This document shows, one piece after another, positions 15,909 to 24,991 of a stretch of 64,000 nt of DNA. Positions within the stretch are counted from its first letter, which is position 1; every line of letters begins with the position of its first letter. A model generated the notes under the pieces. The model saw only the letters and a list, made by a program, of their open reading frames with translations. It searched no databases and was not told the DNA's origin. Made by a program: the position numbers and the translations under genes. Location: positions 281,001 through 345,000 of the forward strand of contig OY282373.1 of the NCBI GenBank assembly GCA_958295805.1. Reading direction: 5' to 3'. This DNA is from an uncultured Nitrospirales bacterium. GTDB lineage: Bacteria; Nitrospirota; Nitrospiria; Nitrospirales; UBA8639.

Positions 15909-18900
15909 TTATGCACGCTGTTCGGGCCGCGATTCCGTTCGGCGATACGTCAGAGTGAAGACGGCATCCGTCAGCCACCGCTTAAAACTCGCGTCGTCCG
16001 CGAAGTGCTTGAACAACTGAGTATCGTCGTTCACGATGGCGGTCATCACGCGCGACAGTGCCTTGTCGTGCTCGATCCGTGCGTTCTGCCGGTCGGAGTA
16101 CTTCTGCGCGTTGCGGTACGACGTATCGGCCTCCACCCGAGCCGGAATTTCTTCCGTGATGAGGCGATGCACGCGGTCGACATCCTCCCAGGGGACGTTG
16201 CCGAACCGCTCGTTGAACACCTTGACGATGTTCGAGAGCCGATCCAACTCCGGCTCGGGTTTGCCGCCGACGTTTGCCATCGGGACCGGCTCAATCTCGC
16301 CGTCCTCGTCGGGCAGTTGGATGTGCATCGCCACCTGCTTCTCGACGCGGTAGCTGTCCACGTCGATAGCTTCAAGAATGCCTCTCGACAGATCCTCTTC
16401 CCGAGGAGCGGGCAGCTTCGGTATCAGCAACGTGAGAAAAATCGAATGCGTCTCCCACTCCGCGTTGGTGTACGGCAGCACCATCGAGAGGAATCCGTAG
16501 GTGCGGATGAAAGTTTTCGCCTTCCCCTTGAACTCAATCTGACCATTCTCGTCCAACTCGGTTCGATACACCGCCACGCAAGCGTCAAGGATTGGATCGA
16601 GACGGTCGCGCGACTCGCCGTTCAGGTAACGCTTCGTCACGTCGTCCATTTGCGTCTTCGAGTAGACCTCATAGTTGTCCAGGTCGGCTTGTAAATCGTG
16701 CAGCTTGTCGGGATCGGTTTCGTCAGCCAGGACCGTGGTGCGGTAGTACGGTTCGAACGCCTCCCGAATGGTATCGGCGTCGTTCATGAAATCGAGTACG
16801 AACACGTCGTGCTTTTTCGGATGCGCCCGGTTGAGACGCGACAGCGTCTGCACCGCCTTGATGCCGGCAAGCATCTTGTCCACGTACATCGTGTGCAGAA
16901 GCGGCTCGTCGTATCCGGTCTGGAACTTGTCGGCGCAAATCAGAAACCGGTAAGGGTCCTCTCGAATGGCGTCGGCGATGCGTGAGGACGGAAAGCCGTT
17001 CAATGAGGCTTCACTCACCTTCGCTCCGTCGTATTCATGCTCGCCGGAGAAGGCGACGATTGCTCGGAACGGACTTTTGCGATCGGTCAGATAGCCGCTG
17101 ATAGTGTGGTAATAGTGTATCGCACGGTCAACGCTGCCGGTCACCACCATTGCCCGAGCATGCCCGCCGATTTTGCCGGACGCCAGCACCTGCTCGTGAA
17201 AGTGGTCCACCATGATCTCCGCCTTGAGTCGAATGGCGTAGTCGTGGTTCTCGACGTAGCGGCGCAACTTCTTCTGCGCCGTGTTGGGATCGAATTCAGG
17301 ATCGCCCTCCACCGTTTTGGCAAGACGGTAGTAACTCCGCACCGGCGTATAGCTGGCCAGTACGTCAAGGATGAAGCCTTCCTGGACCGCCTGCTTCATC
17401 GTGTAAGCGTGGAAAGGGAGATGCTTGACCGCGCCGTCGGCCTGGGGCGCCGCGGCCCCGAAAATCTCCAGCGTCTTGTTCTTAGGCGTGGCGGTGAACG
17501 CGAAGTAACTGGCGTTGGGCAGGAGTTTGCGCGTCTCCATGAGCCGGTTCATTGCGTCCTCAAAGGTCTCCTCTTCTGCTTCGTCCTCGGTTCTCATGCC
17601 GGCCTCCGAGAGCACCTGGGACATCGCCGCGGACGTTCTACCGCCCTGGCTTGAGTGTGCCTCGTCAATGATGATCGCGAACGTTCGACCGCGCTGGTGA
17701 TTGCCGATCTCCTCAAGGATGAACGGGAATTTCTGCACGGTAGAAATGATGATCTTCTTCCCGCTCTCAATGAACGTGCGCAGATCGCCCGAACGCTGCG
17801 CGTGGCCGACGGTCGCACCGACTTGAGCGAACTGCTTGATGGTATCGCGGATTTGCCGGTCAAGAATGCGCCGGTCGGTTACGACGATGATTGAATCGAA
17901 AAGCGGGGCGTCGTCTTTCGCCAAACCGATCAACTGGTGCGCGAGCCAGGCGATGGAGTTGGACTTCCCGCTGCCCGCCGAATGCTGAATCAGGTAGCGT
18001 TGACTCGGACCGTGCCGGCGCGCGTCGGCGAGGAGTGTGCGCACCACGTCGAGTTGGTGGTAGCGCGGCCAGATCTGGGTCCTGGTTTTGCAACCGGTTT
18101 TTTCGTCCTTCGTGGTGAGGATCTGTGCGTAGTTCTCCAGGACGTCGGTCAGGCTTTCACGGGTGAGAATCTCCCGCCACAAGTAATCGGTTTTAAGACC
18201 ATCGGGATTCGGTGGATTGCCCGCGCCGTCGTTCCACCCCTTGTTGAAGGGCAAAAACCAGGACGCCTTGCCCCGCAAGTGCGTGCAGAATTTCACCTCG
18301 TGTTCATCAACGGCGAAGTGGACCACGCACCGGCCCAACTCGAAGAGCTTCTCGCGCCGCGGATCACGGTCGCGTCGATACTGCTCCACCGCGTCGTCCA
18401 CTGTTTGCTTGGTGAGGTTGTTCTTCAACTCGAAAGTTGCGACCGGCAGACCATTGATGAACAGAGCGAGGTCCAGCGCAAGCCCCGTCTGCTCCAGGCT
18501 ATAACGCAACTGGCGCGTGACCGAGAACCGATTCGCCTTAAAGCGTGCCCGTGCCGTCTCGTTGCCGGCGGATGGCGTACCGAAGAACAGATCGACGAGA
18601 CGCGGCCCGTGCTTGACGCCCTTGCGCAAGACATCGACAATTCCGCGCTTGCCGATCTCACCCTGCAAGCGCGCCAGAAACTTCCGGCGAGTCGGGCCAT
18701 CTTCGGCCAAGGCGAGTATTTCGACCACCTCGGGTTGGGTATCCGACAAAAACGCCGCAAGCTGCACCAAGTCCACACAATATTCGCGGTCGTAATCGTT
18801 CGGATCGCCGGAGACCCAACCGACGTTGTAGGCAGCCGGCCGTTCCAGCGACTCCTCAGCCAGCGTGTCGTCCGGTTCACAAGGCGAGCCGGTCAGGGCC

Positions 18901-18947
18901 GTACAGATCAACCGTTCCAGCCCGCGTTCGGAGGTATCGGTGGTCAT
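15909..18947 (-). CDS. hsdR: Type I restriction enzyme, R subunit
   Basis: The 1012-residue motor and nuclease subunit of a type I restriction complex. The N-terminal PD-(D/E)xK nuclease motif is [18 protein letters not shown] (Asp about 159, Glu 173, Lys 175). The helicase has Walker A in [13 protein letters not shown] (about 322) and a DEAH box in [11 protein letters not shown]. Conserved SF2 motifs follow, such as [13 protein letters not shown] and [10 protein letters not shown]. The start ATGA overlaps the stop of the upstream dprA-like gene, so the two are translationally coupled. The coding frame looks intact. Activity would need HsdM and HsdS, and hsdM is frameshifted here as read. Confidence 0.96.
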   Translation of the reverse strand: MTTDTSERGLERLICTALTGSPCEPDDTLAEESLERPAAYNVGWVSGDPNDYDREYCVDLVQLAAFLSDTQPEVVEILALAEDGPTRRKFLARLQGEIGKRGIVDVLRKGVKHGPRLVDLFFGTPSAGNETARARFKANRFSVTRQLRYSLEQTGLALDLALFINGLPVATFELKNNLTKQTVDDAVEQYRRDRDPRREKLFELGRCVVHFAVDEHEVKFCTHLRGKASWFLPFNKGWNDGAGNPPNPDGLKTDYLWREILTRESLTDVLENYAQILTTKDEKTGCKTRTQIWPRYHQLDVVRTLLADARRHGPSQRYLIQHSAGSGKSNSIAWLAHQLIGLAKDDAPLFDSIIVVTDRRILDRQIRDTIKQFAQVGATVGHAQRSGDLRTFIESGKKIIISTVQKFPFILEEIGNHQRGRTFAIIIDEAHSSQGGRTSAAMSQVLSEAGMRTEDEAEEETFEDAMNRLMETRKLLPNASYFAFTATPKNKTLEIFGAAAPQADGAVKHLPFHAYTMKQAVQEGFILDVLASYTPVRSYYRLAKTVEGDPEFDPNTAQKKLRRYVENHDYAIRLKAEIMVDHFHEQVLASGKIGGHARAMVVTGSVDRAIHYYHTISGYLTDRKSPFRAIVAFSGEHEYDGAKVSEASLNGFPSSRIADAIREDPYRFLICADKFQTGYDEPLLHTMYVDKMLAGIKAVQTLSRLNRAHPKKHDVFVLDFMNDADTIREAFEPYYRTTVLADETDPDKLHDLQADLDNYEVYSKTQMDDVTKRYLNGESRDRLDPILDACVAVYRTELDENGQIEFKGKAKTFIRTYGFLSMVLPYTNAEWETHSIFLTLLIPKLPAPREEDLSRGILEAIDVDSYRVEKQVAMHIQLPDEDGEIEPVPMANVGGKPEPELDRLSNIVKVFNERFGNVPWEDVDRVHRLITEEIPARVEADTSYRNAQKYSDRQNARIEHDKALSRVMTAIVNDDTQLFKHFADDASFKRWLTDAVFTLTYRRTESRPEQRA

Positions 18948-20302
18948 TTTCCATGTCCCATTGGCTCAGCGTCGGCGGTGGTTTCCGTGGAACGTCTTTC
19001 GCCGAACAAGCTGTCCGGCCGGACGACGTACCTCACGGGTTTGGTGCATTTCTTCAGGACGCCTTCTGCAACAAGCCGATTTATCCATTGATCGGCTTGA
19101 CGCTTGTTGACCCCCAGTTCTTCTGCAACCTCCGAGGCTTTTTGGGGTTGTGCAAGGATGCCAACGATCAACGACCGCACGACTTGATACAGTTTCTCGG
19201 CGGGGCCGAGAGTTGGGTCACTGGACGTTTGTACTGCACGACCAATCATTTTGGTCGATGCCGGCGATGCGTCTCTCGGCAACGCCGGCTTCAGGGGTTT
19301 TTGTTGAACGTCGAACGACAGTTCGCTCTGGCTCGGCGAGGCGGGCGCCTTGGAGATCGTGGCCCGAAGGGTTTCTTCAAAGTCATCTGCATCTTTCGGA
19401 TTAGGCCACGGAATGGCTCCTTTGGTTTTCAATGCCTCAAGACCCTCGGATGGTGTACCGGTCGAACGGACATAGATGGAGACCAAGTGCAATTTTTCCA
19501 ATTGCTCCGCTGCACCTGCCCACGTTCCTCCTTTTTTCACGTCCGCGTTCACCACCAGAGCCGCATCCGCCAAAGCATAGATCACTTTGTTACGTTGCAT
19601 GGCGTGGCCTATGCTGAATCCCGCGTTCGGATCATAAGGTGAAATCAAGACGAGCGACCCTTCCAACAGAAGATTACGATGCTCACGATTCATGACGGTT
19701 CTTTCGAGGCTGTCCGCCAGCACGCCCGCGACCCTACCGCCCGCTTCCAGAGCAGCACGCATGGCCGCTTGGTCAATGCCTTGGGCAGCACCGGAGATCA
19801 GAGTTCGTCGAGCCTTTGCTGTCAGTCGCCCAATCTCATGAGTGTACTCAACTAACGAGTCATTGGCATTACGCGAACCGACAACCGCCAGCCCACCGGT
19901 ATTCAGGAGATCCCCGTCTCCACATCCATAGAGCAAGACCGGCGACTCCTTCTTCAGCCGCGTCTTGAGTTTCTGTGGATAAGAGTCATCAGCAACGCTC
20001 ACCACCCACATTGCCCGAGTCTGCCAGTGCTCAACTGCCTGACTCAACAGGAAACCGCGGTCCAGCAGGCGCTTAAGCCGGTCCTTATCAAATAGGTCAC
20101 GGCAACTATCGGGTAGTTGATCCACGTCCGACGTCAGCAAATCAGCCGGTTGTCTTCCCACCTCTTGAAGGGACAGGGCGAACTTGGTGTATTCCCCCGA
20201 AGCAAGCGGGGCGACGGGCTTTTCTCTTTTACCGCGTCCAGCGATCAAGGGCGCGGTTAGCAGCAGAATCGCTTTGGTGTTCAGAGAGAGCGGCTCACTC
20301 AT
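18944..20302 (-). CDS. DprA/Smf-like protein (SLOG fold) with C-terminal winged helix
   Basis: The central Rossmann-like domain shows the DprA signature [38 protein letters not shown], and [22 protein letters not shown]-terminal winged helix follows ([20 protein letters not shown]). At 452 residues it is longer than typical DprA, with an N-terminal helical extension and a linker near 320-370. Housekeeping DprA loads RecA on incoming ssDNA; the superfamily also includes nucleotide-binding immune proteins. It starts 8 bases after the recQ::PRT stop and overlaps hsdR by ATGA. The setting suggests a conflict-system role rather than transformation, which is an inference. Confidence 0.88.
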   Translation of the reverse strand: MSEPLSLNTKAILLLTAPLIAGRGKREKPVAPLASGEYTKFALSLQEVGRQPADLLTSDVDQLPDSCRDLFDKDRLKRLLDRGFLLSQAVEHWQTRAMWVVSVADDSYPQKLKTRLKKESPVLLYGCGDGDLLNTGGLAVVGSRNANDSLVEYTHEIGRLTAKARRTLISGAAQGIDQAAMRAALEAGGRVAGVLADSLERTVMNREHRNLLLEGSLVLISPYDPNAGFSIGHAMQRNKVIYALADAALVVNADVKKGGTWAGAAEQLEKLHLVSIYVRSTGTPSEGLEALKTKGAIPWPNPKDADDFEETLRATISKAPASPSQSELSFDVQQKPLKPALPRDASPASTKMIGRAVQTSSDPTLGPAEKLYQVVRSLIVGILAQPQKASEVAEELGVNKRQADQWINRLVAEGVLKKCTKPVRYVVRPDSLFGERRSTETTADAEPMGHGK

Positions 20303-20310
20303 TGTTGACC

Positions 20311-22389
20311 TCACACCCGGGCAAGTGCCAACGGCCATACCTCGCCGCTTCCCTGCGAGCGAAGCAACCAAGCTGCAACGGTGACGGTCCACTGCGAATC
20401 AACCATGTCGTCCACGAGCAGCAGCGGCCCGTCGGGCAACGCCTCGCCGGTCAGATCCAACGAACCGTCAACGTTGCGTGCTTGCTGAGTGCTGTTCGCC
20501 ATAGTCTTCTGTTCTGGACGGTCCTCCGTCTTGAAGACCTGCTTGAATGGAAGCCCAAGGACTTTGGCCAAGCGTCCGGCAAAATCAGGGACCAAATCCG
20601 GCCATCGCCGTGAAGGAATGCAGGTCACCCATTTCGGTGACGGTTGCGGACTCCATTGGTCAATCAATTTTTGGCAAGCGACCACCAGATCGTCGGAGAA
20701 GTGCCCGTCGTGATATTTCCCTTGACGCACCAAATCACCCCAGCCGGCGTCGCCCCAAATGCAGAGTGCCTTACCGAATTGAGCCCGGAGATGGGGATCG
20801 ATAGTTCCAGACAGGCTATAGCGTGGCAGGCCTCCGGAAGGCCATCGTTTTCGCGGCTCGATCGAGACGCTGGCGCGACGCAGAAACGCCATCGCCTCCT
20901 GAACCAGAGTCGAGTCCGGTTCCGTTGGCAATGGTGGCACACTTGGCGGAGAGATATGCCCCTGCTCTCCATCCAGTGCTCGAATGAGGAACGCCATGTG
21001 ACCGGCGCTCAGCCTTACGTATTCCTGCATTTGCGCCTGCTCGACGCGTCGTAGTTCCGTGAGTCGCTCCGCTCGTTCCCAGAAGGTATCACTCAGGGTC
21101 GCGGCAGTCAGTTGCCACCGGCTCCCCTGCTTGGCAATCGGAGCCGGTGATTCTAAAGAAATGAGGTCTATGGTTTTCCGTATACGACCGTTGCTGACGT
21201 TGACTCTGGCTTCCATCTCGTGGATCGAGAGACCGGCCGGTGCGGCTTCCAACGCCGCGAGAATCGCCTTGACTTCGTCGCGAGTCGGGAACGCACTCTT
21301 GATAAAGTAGTCGGTGATCTCGGTTTCTTCCTGACCGCTCAGCAGCACCCCATAGGCGGCGTCAAGTGCCCTCCCGGCCCGACCAACCTGCTGATAATAC
21401 GCGACCGCGGACCCTGGTGTCTGGTAGTGAATGACGAAAGACAAGTCGGGTTTGTCGAACCCCATGCCCAAGGCCGTCGTTGCCACCAGCGCCTTCACGT
21501 TGTTTTGAAGCAGGGCATCTTCCAATTTTGCCCGCTGCTCGCCCGTCTGGTGGCTCGTATATGCCCTAACGTTCAGCCCACGGGACCTGAGCCATTCACT
21601 CACGTGTTCTGCATCACGGACCGTGAGTGTATAAATGATCCCATGACCCGGAAGCGCAGGTAATTGTTCCGCCAACCACGCGAGGCGTTGAGCCTGGTTC
21701 GGCAAATGGATCGTCTGAAGAGCAAGGGAAGGTCGGTTGAGATCACCGCGGGAGACGTTCAGGTTCGGGCCGAGTACCTCTTTCAAATCATGAATGACGC
21801 GGTTATTCGCCGTTGCCGTCGTTGCCAGTAAGCGAAGGTTCGGCGGCAAGATGCGGATGATACGTTCAATCAGTCGATATTGCGGACGGAAATCGTGACC
21901 CCAATCCGAAATACAGTGGGCCTCGTCAATCACGAACAGAGCGACCCTGTCAGCGATTGTCGCCAGCACCTCGTTGCGGAACCGTTCATTGGCCAGCCTT
22001 TCTGGTGAGATGAGCAGAATATCCACTTCATCACGATGGAGCGCCTCTTCTATTCCCACCCAGTCAGCCGTATTGTCGGAATTGATCGTCGTCGCACGAA
22101 CGCTCATCCGTTCCGCCGCGGCGATTTGATTACGCATAAGCGCCAATAACGGACTGACAAGAAGTGCGGGCCCCATCCCCGCCTCACGCAGCAGTTTTGT
22201 CGCAATGACGTAAACAAAGCTTTTGCCCCAACCGGTTTTCTGCACGACCAACAGCCGACCATCCCCGTTCACGATATGCCGAATGTCCTCTTCCTGGCCC
22301 TCACGGAACGCTGCATCGGGCTTGCCCGAGCCCACTCGCAGCAATTCCAAGGCACGAGCCGGTCTATATTCGCTGGTATCGGTGGTCAT
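20311..22389 (-). CDS. RecQ-type helicase fused to a C-terminal phosphoribosyltransferase domain
   Basis: The N-terminal 400 residues form an SF2 RecQ helicase. Walker A is in [13 protein letters not shown] (about 50-60), DEAH in [17 protein letters not shown] (about 154-170), and later motifs include [12 protein letters not shown]. No RecQ zinc cluster is evident. A winged-helix segment ([20 protein letters not shown]) comes next. The last 200 residues look like a phosphoribosyltransferase, ending in [20 protein letters not shown], the PRPP-binding motif. The start [10 protein letters not shown] overlaps the darG stop by ATGA. It probably unwinds DNA and couples this to nucleotide or base chemistry. 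The substrate of the PRT domain is unknown. Confidence 0.87.
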   Translation of the reverse strand: MTTDTSEYRPARALELLRVGSGKPDAAFREGQEEDIRHIVNGDGRLLVVQKTGWGKSFVYVIATKLLREAGMGPALLVSPLLALMRNQIAAAERMSVRATTINSDNTADWVGIEEALHRDEVDILLISPERLANERFRNEVLATIADRVALFVIDEAHCISDWGHDFRPQYRLIERIIRILPPNLRLLATTATANNRVIHDLKEVLGPNLNVSRGDLNRPSLALQTIHLPNQAQRLAWLAEQLPALPGHGIIYTLTVRDAEHVSEWLRSRGLNVRAYTSHQTGEQRAKLEDALLQNNVKALVATTALGMGFDKPDLSFVIHYQTPGSAVAYYQQVGRAGRALDAAYGVLLSGQEETEITDYFIKSAFPTRDEVKAILAALEAAPAGLSIHEMEARVNVSNGRIRKTIDLISLESPAPIAKQGSRWQLTAATLSDTFWERAERLTELRRVEQAQMQEYVRLSAGHMAFLIRALDGEQGHISPPSVPPLPTEPDSTLVQEAMAFLRRASVSIEPRKRWPSGGLPRYSLSGTIDPHLRAQFGKALCIWGDAGWGDLVRQGKYHDGHFSDDLVVACQKLIDQWSPQPSPKWVTCIPSRRWPDLVPDFAGRLAKVLGLPFKQVFKTEDRPEQKTMANSTQQARNVDGSLDLTGEALPDGPLLLVDDMVDSQWTVTVAAWLLRSQGSGEVWPLALARV

Positions 22390-23447
22390 CGGGTATCGGG
22401 TGTGTTGAGATTGTTGATCCACCCTTTTCGGGAGAGTACTTCGACGGCAATCTTGAGTTGCCGTTGAGAAAACTGCTGCTTTCTTGGATTCCAGGCATAC
22501 GTGCGCTTCACGACGTCGTCAAAAGTCTGAGCCTGTTCCTTGCTGACAACCCAGTGAACCGTGGACAGAAGTTCCAGGCCGAAGGAAGACTCGAACCCTT
22601 CGACGAGATCAGCAACCCTGTTGAAACGCTTGTGCGCTTCCGGGTGGATCTCAAGAAAGGCGGTCGCATCCTCAATGGCACCCGGCACCAGTTCCAATTG
22701 CTTGTCTGGCGCATCGCCACCATCGGCGTATCCGGATACTAAGTATCCTTCAACGGCATTCAGCACGTGCCGAAGGTTCTCTGCGTACGGTCCATATCGG
22801 CCTTTGGCGAATCTCAGTTTCAACGGCTCGCCCGCGACTTGCATGAAATACATGAGTTTGTGGATTTCCAGCAGCGTCACAAACGGGTCCAGCAGGCCGA
22901 GAAGATAGCGGTACATCAGGCCGACCAGCGCGGCTCGGGCTGCCGTCATTTTTGGAACCTTGCTCAAACGATTGGCTCGTGCGTCCACCGGCCCGCCGCT
23001 CGGCTCGAATATGACCACCTTCACATCAGTCAATTTTTCCAAAGTCAACTGTATTCGTTCGCGCACTTCTGACCAGGACAAACCTCCGAGTCCGCTCCCA
23101 AGTGGAGGAATGGCGACCGACCGGATGCCGTGTGTCTGAATGACCTCTGCGAGTGACGCCAGACCGGATTCAATGTCTTCCATGCGGCTTTTGCCCCGCC
23201 AGTGCCGCTTGGTTGGGAAGTTGATAATGTAGCGCGGATGGATCGTTTCGCCCGTCTCGAAGACGAATACGTGGCCCGGCTTCATTTCATTGTGCTTGCA
23301 TCGGGCGGCATAAGCTTTGAAATTGTCGGGAAACGCGCGCTTGAATTGCAGCGAGAGGCCGCGTCCCATGACACCGATGCAGTTGACCGTGTTGACCAGG
23401 GCTTCGGCATCTTCCGTGAGGATGTCACCGGTCTTGTATTCGATCAT
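22386..23447 (-). CDS. darG: DarG macrodomain antitoxin
   Basis: DarG removes ADP-ribose from thymidine in DNA and also binds DarT. The N-terminal macrodomain (about 1-155) has the expected motifs: IEYKTGDILTEDAEALVNTV at the start, NCIGVMGRGLSLQFKRAFP, and IPPLGSGLGGLSW. The C-terminal part (about 175-353) is the helical domain typical of DarG (EIHKLMYFMQVAGEPLKLRF, KGRYGPYAENLRHVLN). The ATG at 23447 follows a good AAAGGAG site and lies 17 bases after the darT stop. The downstream overlap with recQ ties the antitoxin to the helicase gene. Confidence 0.95.
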   Translation of the reverse strand: MIEYKTGDILTEDAEALVNTVNCIGVMGRGLSLQFKRAFPDNFKAYAARCKHNEMKPGHVFVFETGETIHPRYIINFPTKRHWRGKSRMEDIESGLASLAEVIQTHGIRSVAIPPLGSGLGGLSWSEVRERIQLTLEKLTDVKVVIFEPSGGPVDARANRLSKVPKMTAARAALVGLMYRYLLGLLDPFVTLLEIHKLMYFMQVAGEPLKLRFAKGRYGPYAENLRHVLNAVEGYLVSGYADGGDAPDKQLELVPGAIEDATAFLEIHPEAHKRFNRVADLVEGFESSFGLELLSTVHWVVSKEQAQTFDDVVKRTYAWNPRKQQFSQRQLKIAVEVLSRKGWINNLNTPDTR

Positions 23448-23464
23448 GGTGGCACTCCTTTCCG

Positions 23465-24103
23465 TCAATAATACCACTCTGGCTTGATGTCGATTCGTGG
23501 TTGATGCACACCGGCTTCTATGGCCGATAGAGTCTGTTGGTAAACCTGTAGCGACCGCACGCCGATGCGCGAAACCAGTTTCCATGGGAACCGCTGCTCA
23601 ATGAGGAATTCTGCCTGTTTACCGTCTTTATGTTGTTGCCAGTCTCTGGTTTGCACGGCTTCCCAATCAATCTCGCTCAGATGCGTCAAGTCGCATCGGT
23701 CTTCGAAGTAGGAGGCACCGGCATTTGAAAGCGTGAACGCCCAACGCTGCTTATGTTCCTCCGCCCAGTCAATTGTCCGCCACAATTCTGCCTCCAGATG
23801 AACGATAGGATCCTGCCCGCCATGATAGGTCAATTCCGGGTGATTCGCCTGCGAAATCACGTAGAGCATAACGGAGCGCGGACAGAAGTAGAACGGGACA
23901 CAGTCGCCCACGCACAAGTCTGGATGGCTGCTCAGGGCATTCGTGAGTCGTCGTTGTTTGATGCTGTTCATGCCAATTGTCGTGCCGGACGATTCGCGCT
24001 GAACGATCTCCGCGTCGCACCAAAGACAGTCGTCCGCGACGATGGAGGAGAGCCGGTCGACATGGACGATGTGGTATATCTTCGGTTCAGCCGGCACCGG
24101 CAT
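23465..24103 (-). CDS. darT: DarT ssDNA-thymidine ADP-ribosyltransferase toxin (DUF4433)
   Basis: DarT transfers ADP-ribose from NAD+ to thymidine in single-stranded DNA, blocking replication. The protein starts with the family motif PKIYHIVHVDRLSSIV. IKQRRLTN contains Arg at about 51, and GKQAEFLIEQRFPWKLVSRI contains Glu at about 165. These match the NAD-binding Arg and catalytic Glu of characterised DarT. Length (212 residues) fits. The ATG at 24103 is preferred over a TTG two codons earlier. Its start lies inside the remnant leader copy of hsdR (24087-24203). Immediate coupling to darG supports function. Confidence 0.93.
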   Translation of the reverse strand: MPVPAEPKIYHIVHVDRLSSIVADDCLWCDAEIVQRESSGTTIGMNSIKQRRLTNALSSHPDLCVGDCVPFYFCPRSVMLYVISQANHPELTYHGGQDPIVHLEAELWRTIDWAEEHKQRWAFTLSNAGASYFEDRCDLTHLSEIDWEAVQTRDWQQHKDGKQAEFLIEQRFPWKLVSRIGVRSLQVYQQTLSAIEAGVHQPRIDIKPEWYY

Positions 24104-24203
24104 GGTCAATCTTCAAATTCTCCAAGACCGCTCTGCATACTACGCCGGGTGAGGCGGCGCAGATCAACCGTTCCAGCCCGCGTTCAGTGGTGTCGGTAGT
24201 CAT
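24087..24203 (-). pseudogene. Duplicated 5' end of hsdR (leader remnant)
   Basis: A 38-codon frame begins [20 protein letters not shown], nearly identical to the start of hsdR ([20 protein letters not shown]). At DNA level a block of 26 bases covering codons 7-15 is identical to 18906-18931. After about 20 codons the similarity ends and the frame runs into darT. The recQ start ([10 protein letters not shown]) shares its first 15 bases exactly. The simplest reading is that the darT-darG-recQ-dprA cassette entered at the 5' end of hsdR and left one copy of that end on its far side. Confidence 0.75.
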
Positions 24204-24216
24204 CGGGGTTTTGCCT

Positions 24217-24594
24217 TCACCTGACTCTCCGCCACTCTCTCGCGGCATGCGTCAGAAAAACAACAATAAGGATGCCGTCAATGAAATGCCAGAGCCAGAA
24301 AAGTTCCAACAGGGCCAGATTGAGGATGCAGCCGACGACAACGATGGCGAATCCGGCGATCAGAAATCGGTTCATGCCCGTGCAGGGTTTGGCCAGCAGC
24401 CGGGCGAGGGAGAAACCGCAGAGCGCCGTATAGAGCGCATCGATCCAAACCCATGAATCCAGATATCCGCCCGGAGACCCGATGGTTTTGCCGTCCGGCG
24501 TTTCTATCAGGCCGACAATCCACATGTTCGCGGCGACGATACCGGCAGTAACCACAAGCGCCACGGCCATGACTTTGTGCCACAATCCCGACAT
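24217..24594 (-). CDS. Small four-helix membrane protein, unknown
   Basis: A 125-residue protein with four hydrophobic segments: about 7-27, 47-66, 75-97 and 98-115. The first loop (ETPDGKTIGSPGGYLDSWVW) is polar. I do not recognise the family. It lies immediately upstream of the hsdR leader remnant and the darT cassette on the same strand, so it may be cotranscribed. A membrane effector role is possible but unsupported by any motif. Confidence 0.55.
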   Translation of the reverse strand: MSGLWHKVMAVALVVTAGIVAANMWIVGLIETPDGKTIGSPGGYLDSWVWIDALYTALCGFSLARLLAKPCTGMNRFLIAGFAIVVVGCILNLALLELFWLWHFIDGILIVVFLTHAAREWRRVR

Positions 24595-24747
24595 TATTCT
24601 TCCTGTCTTCGAAATACTCCGCGAGCCGTGAGTTTCAATCAGATCCTCGGGAGCGCCCGTTGGTCAATCTCGATGTTCTCGTCGTTCGCTGAACCGATCC
24701 GGGCGGTGCAGAACCGCCGTCTCAGGTCACGCTCGGTGTCAATGCCA

Positions 24748-24977
24748 TCAATTACCCATCAATTAAAAAACATCTTTATATTCAGTATGTTACGATTCTT
24801 CTGGAAGATTTTTCGTGTTATCTGTCAATTAAAATTTGTCCCAAGGGGCGTATGCACCATTTTCCTGCAGGCATGTTCATTCACATTCTTCCGTCAATTA
24901 CCCATCAATTAAAAAACGTCTTTATATTCAGTATGTTACGATTCATCGCGCAGATTTTTCGTGTTATCTGTCAATTA
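24748..24977. repeat. Two 84-base direct repeats downstream of the AlbA_2 gene
   Basis: Copy 1 is 24748-24831 and copy 2 is 24894-24977, 146 bases apart and differing mainly in a short central patch. Each is bounded by TCAATTA, and TCAATTACCCA also appears at 24971-24981. The segment between the copies resembles the last codons of the AlbA_2 gene (GCATGTTC, CATTTTCCTGC and CATTTTTCTACC). The array therefore looks like tandem duplication of the 3' end of that gene plus downstream sequence. The region is AT-rich and has no gene. Confidence 0.75.
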
Positions 24978-24991
24978 CCCATGAACGAAAG

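Noticed and set aside
17937-19091. A 384-residue plus-strand frame opposite hsdR
   Set aside because: Antisense to a strongly supported gene, with no domain of its own.
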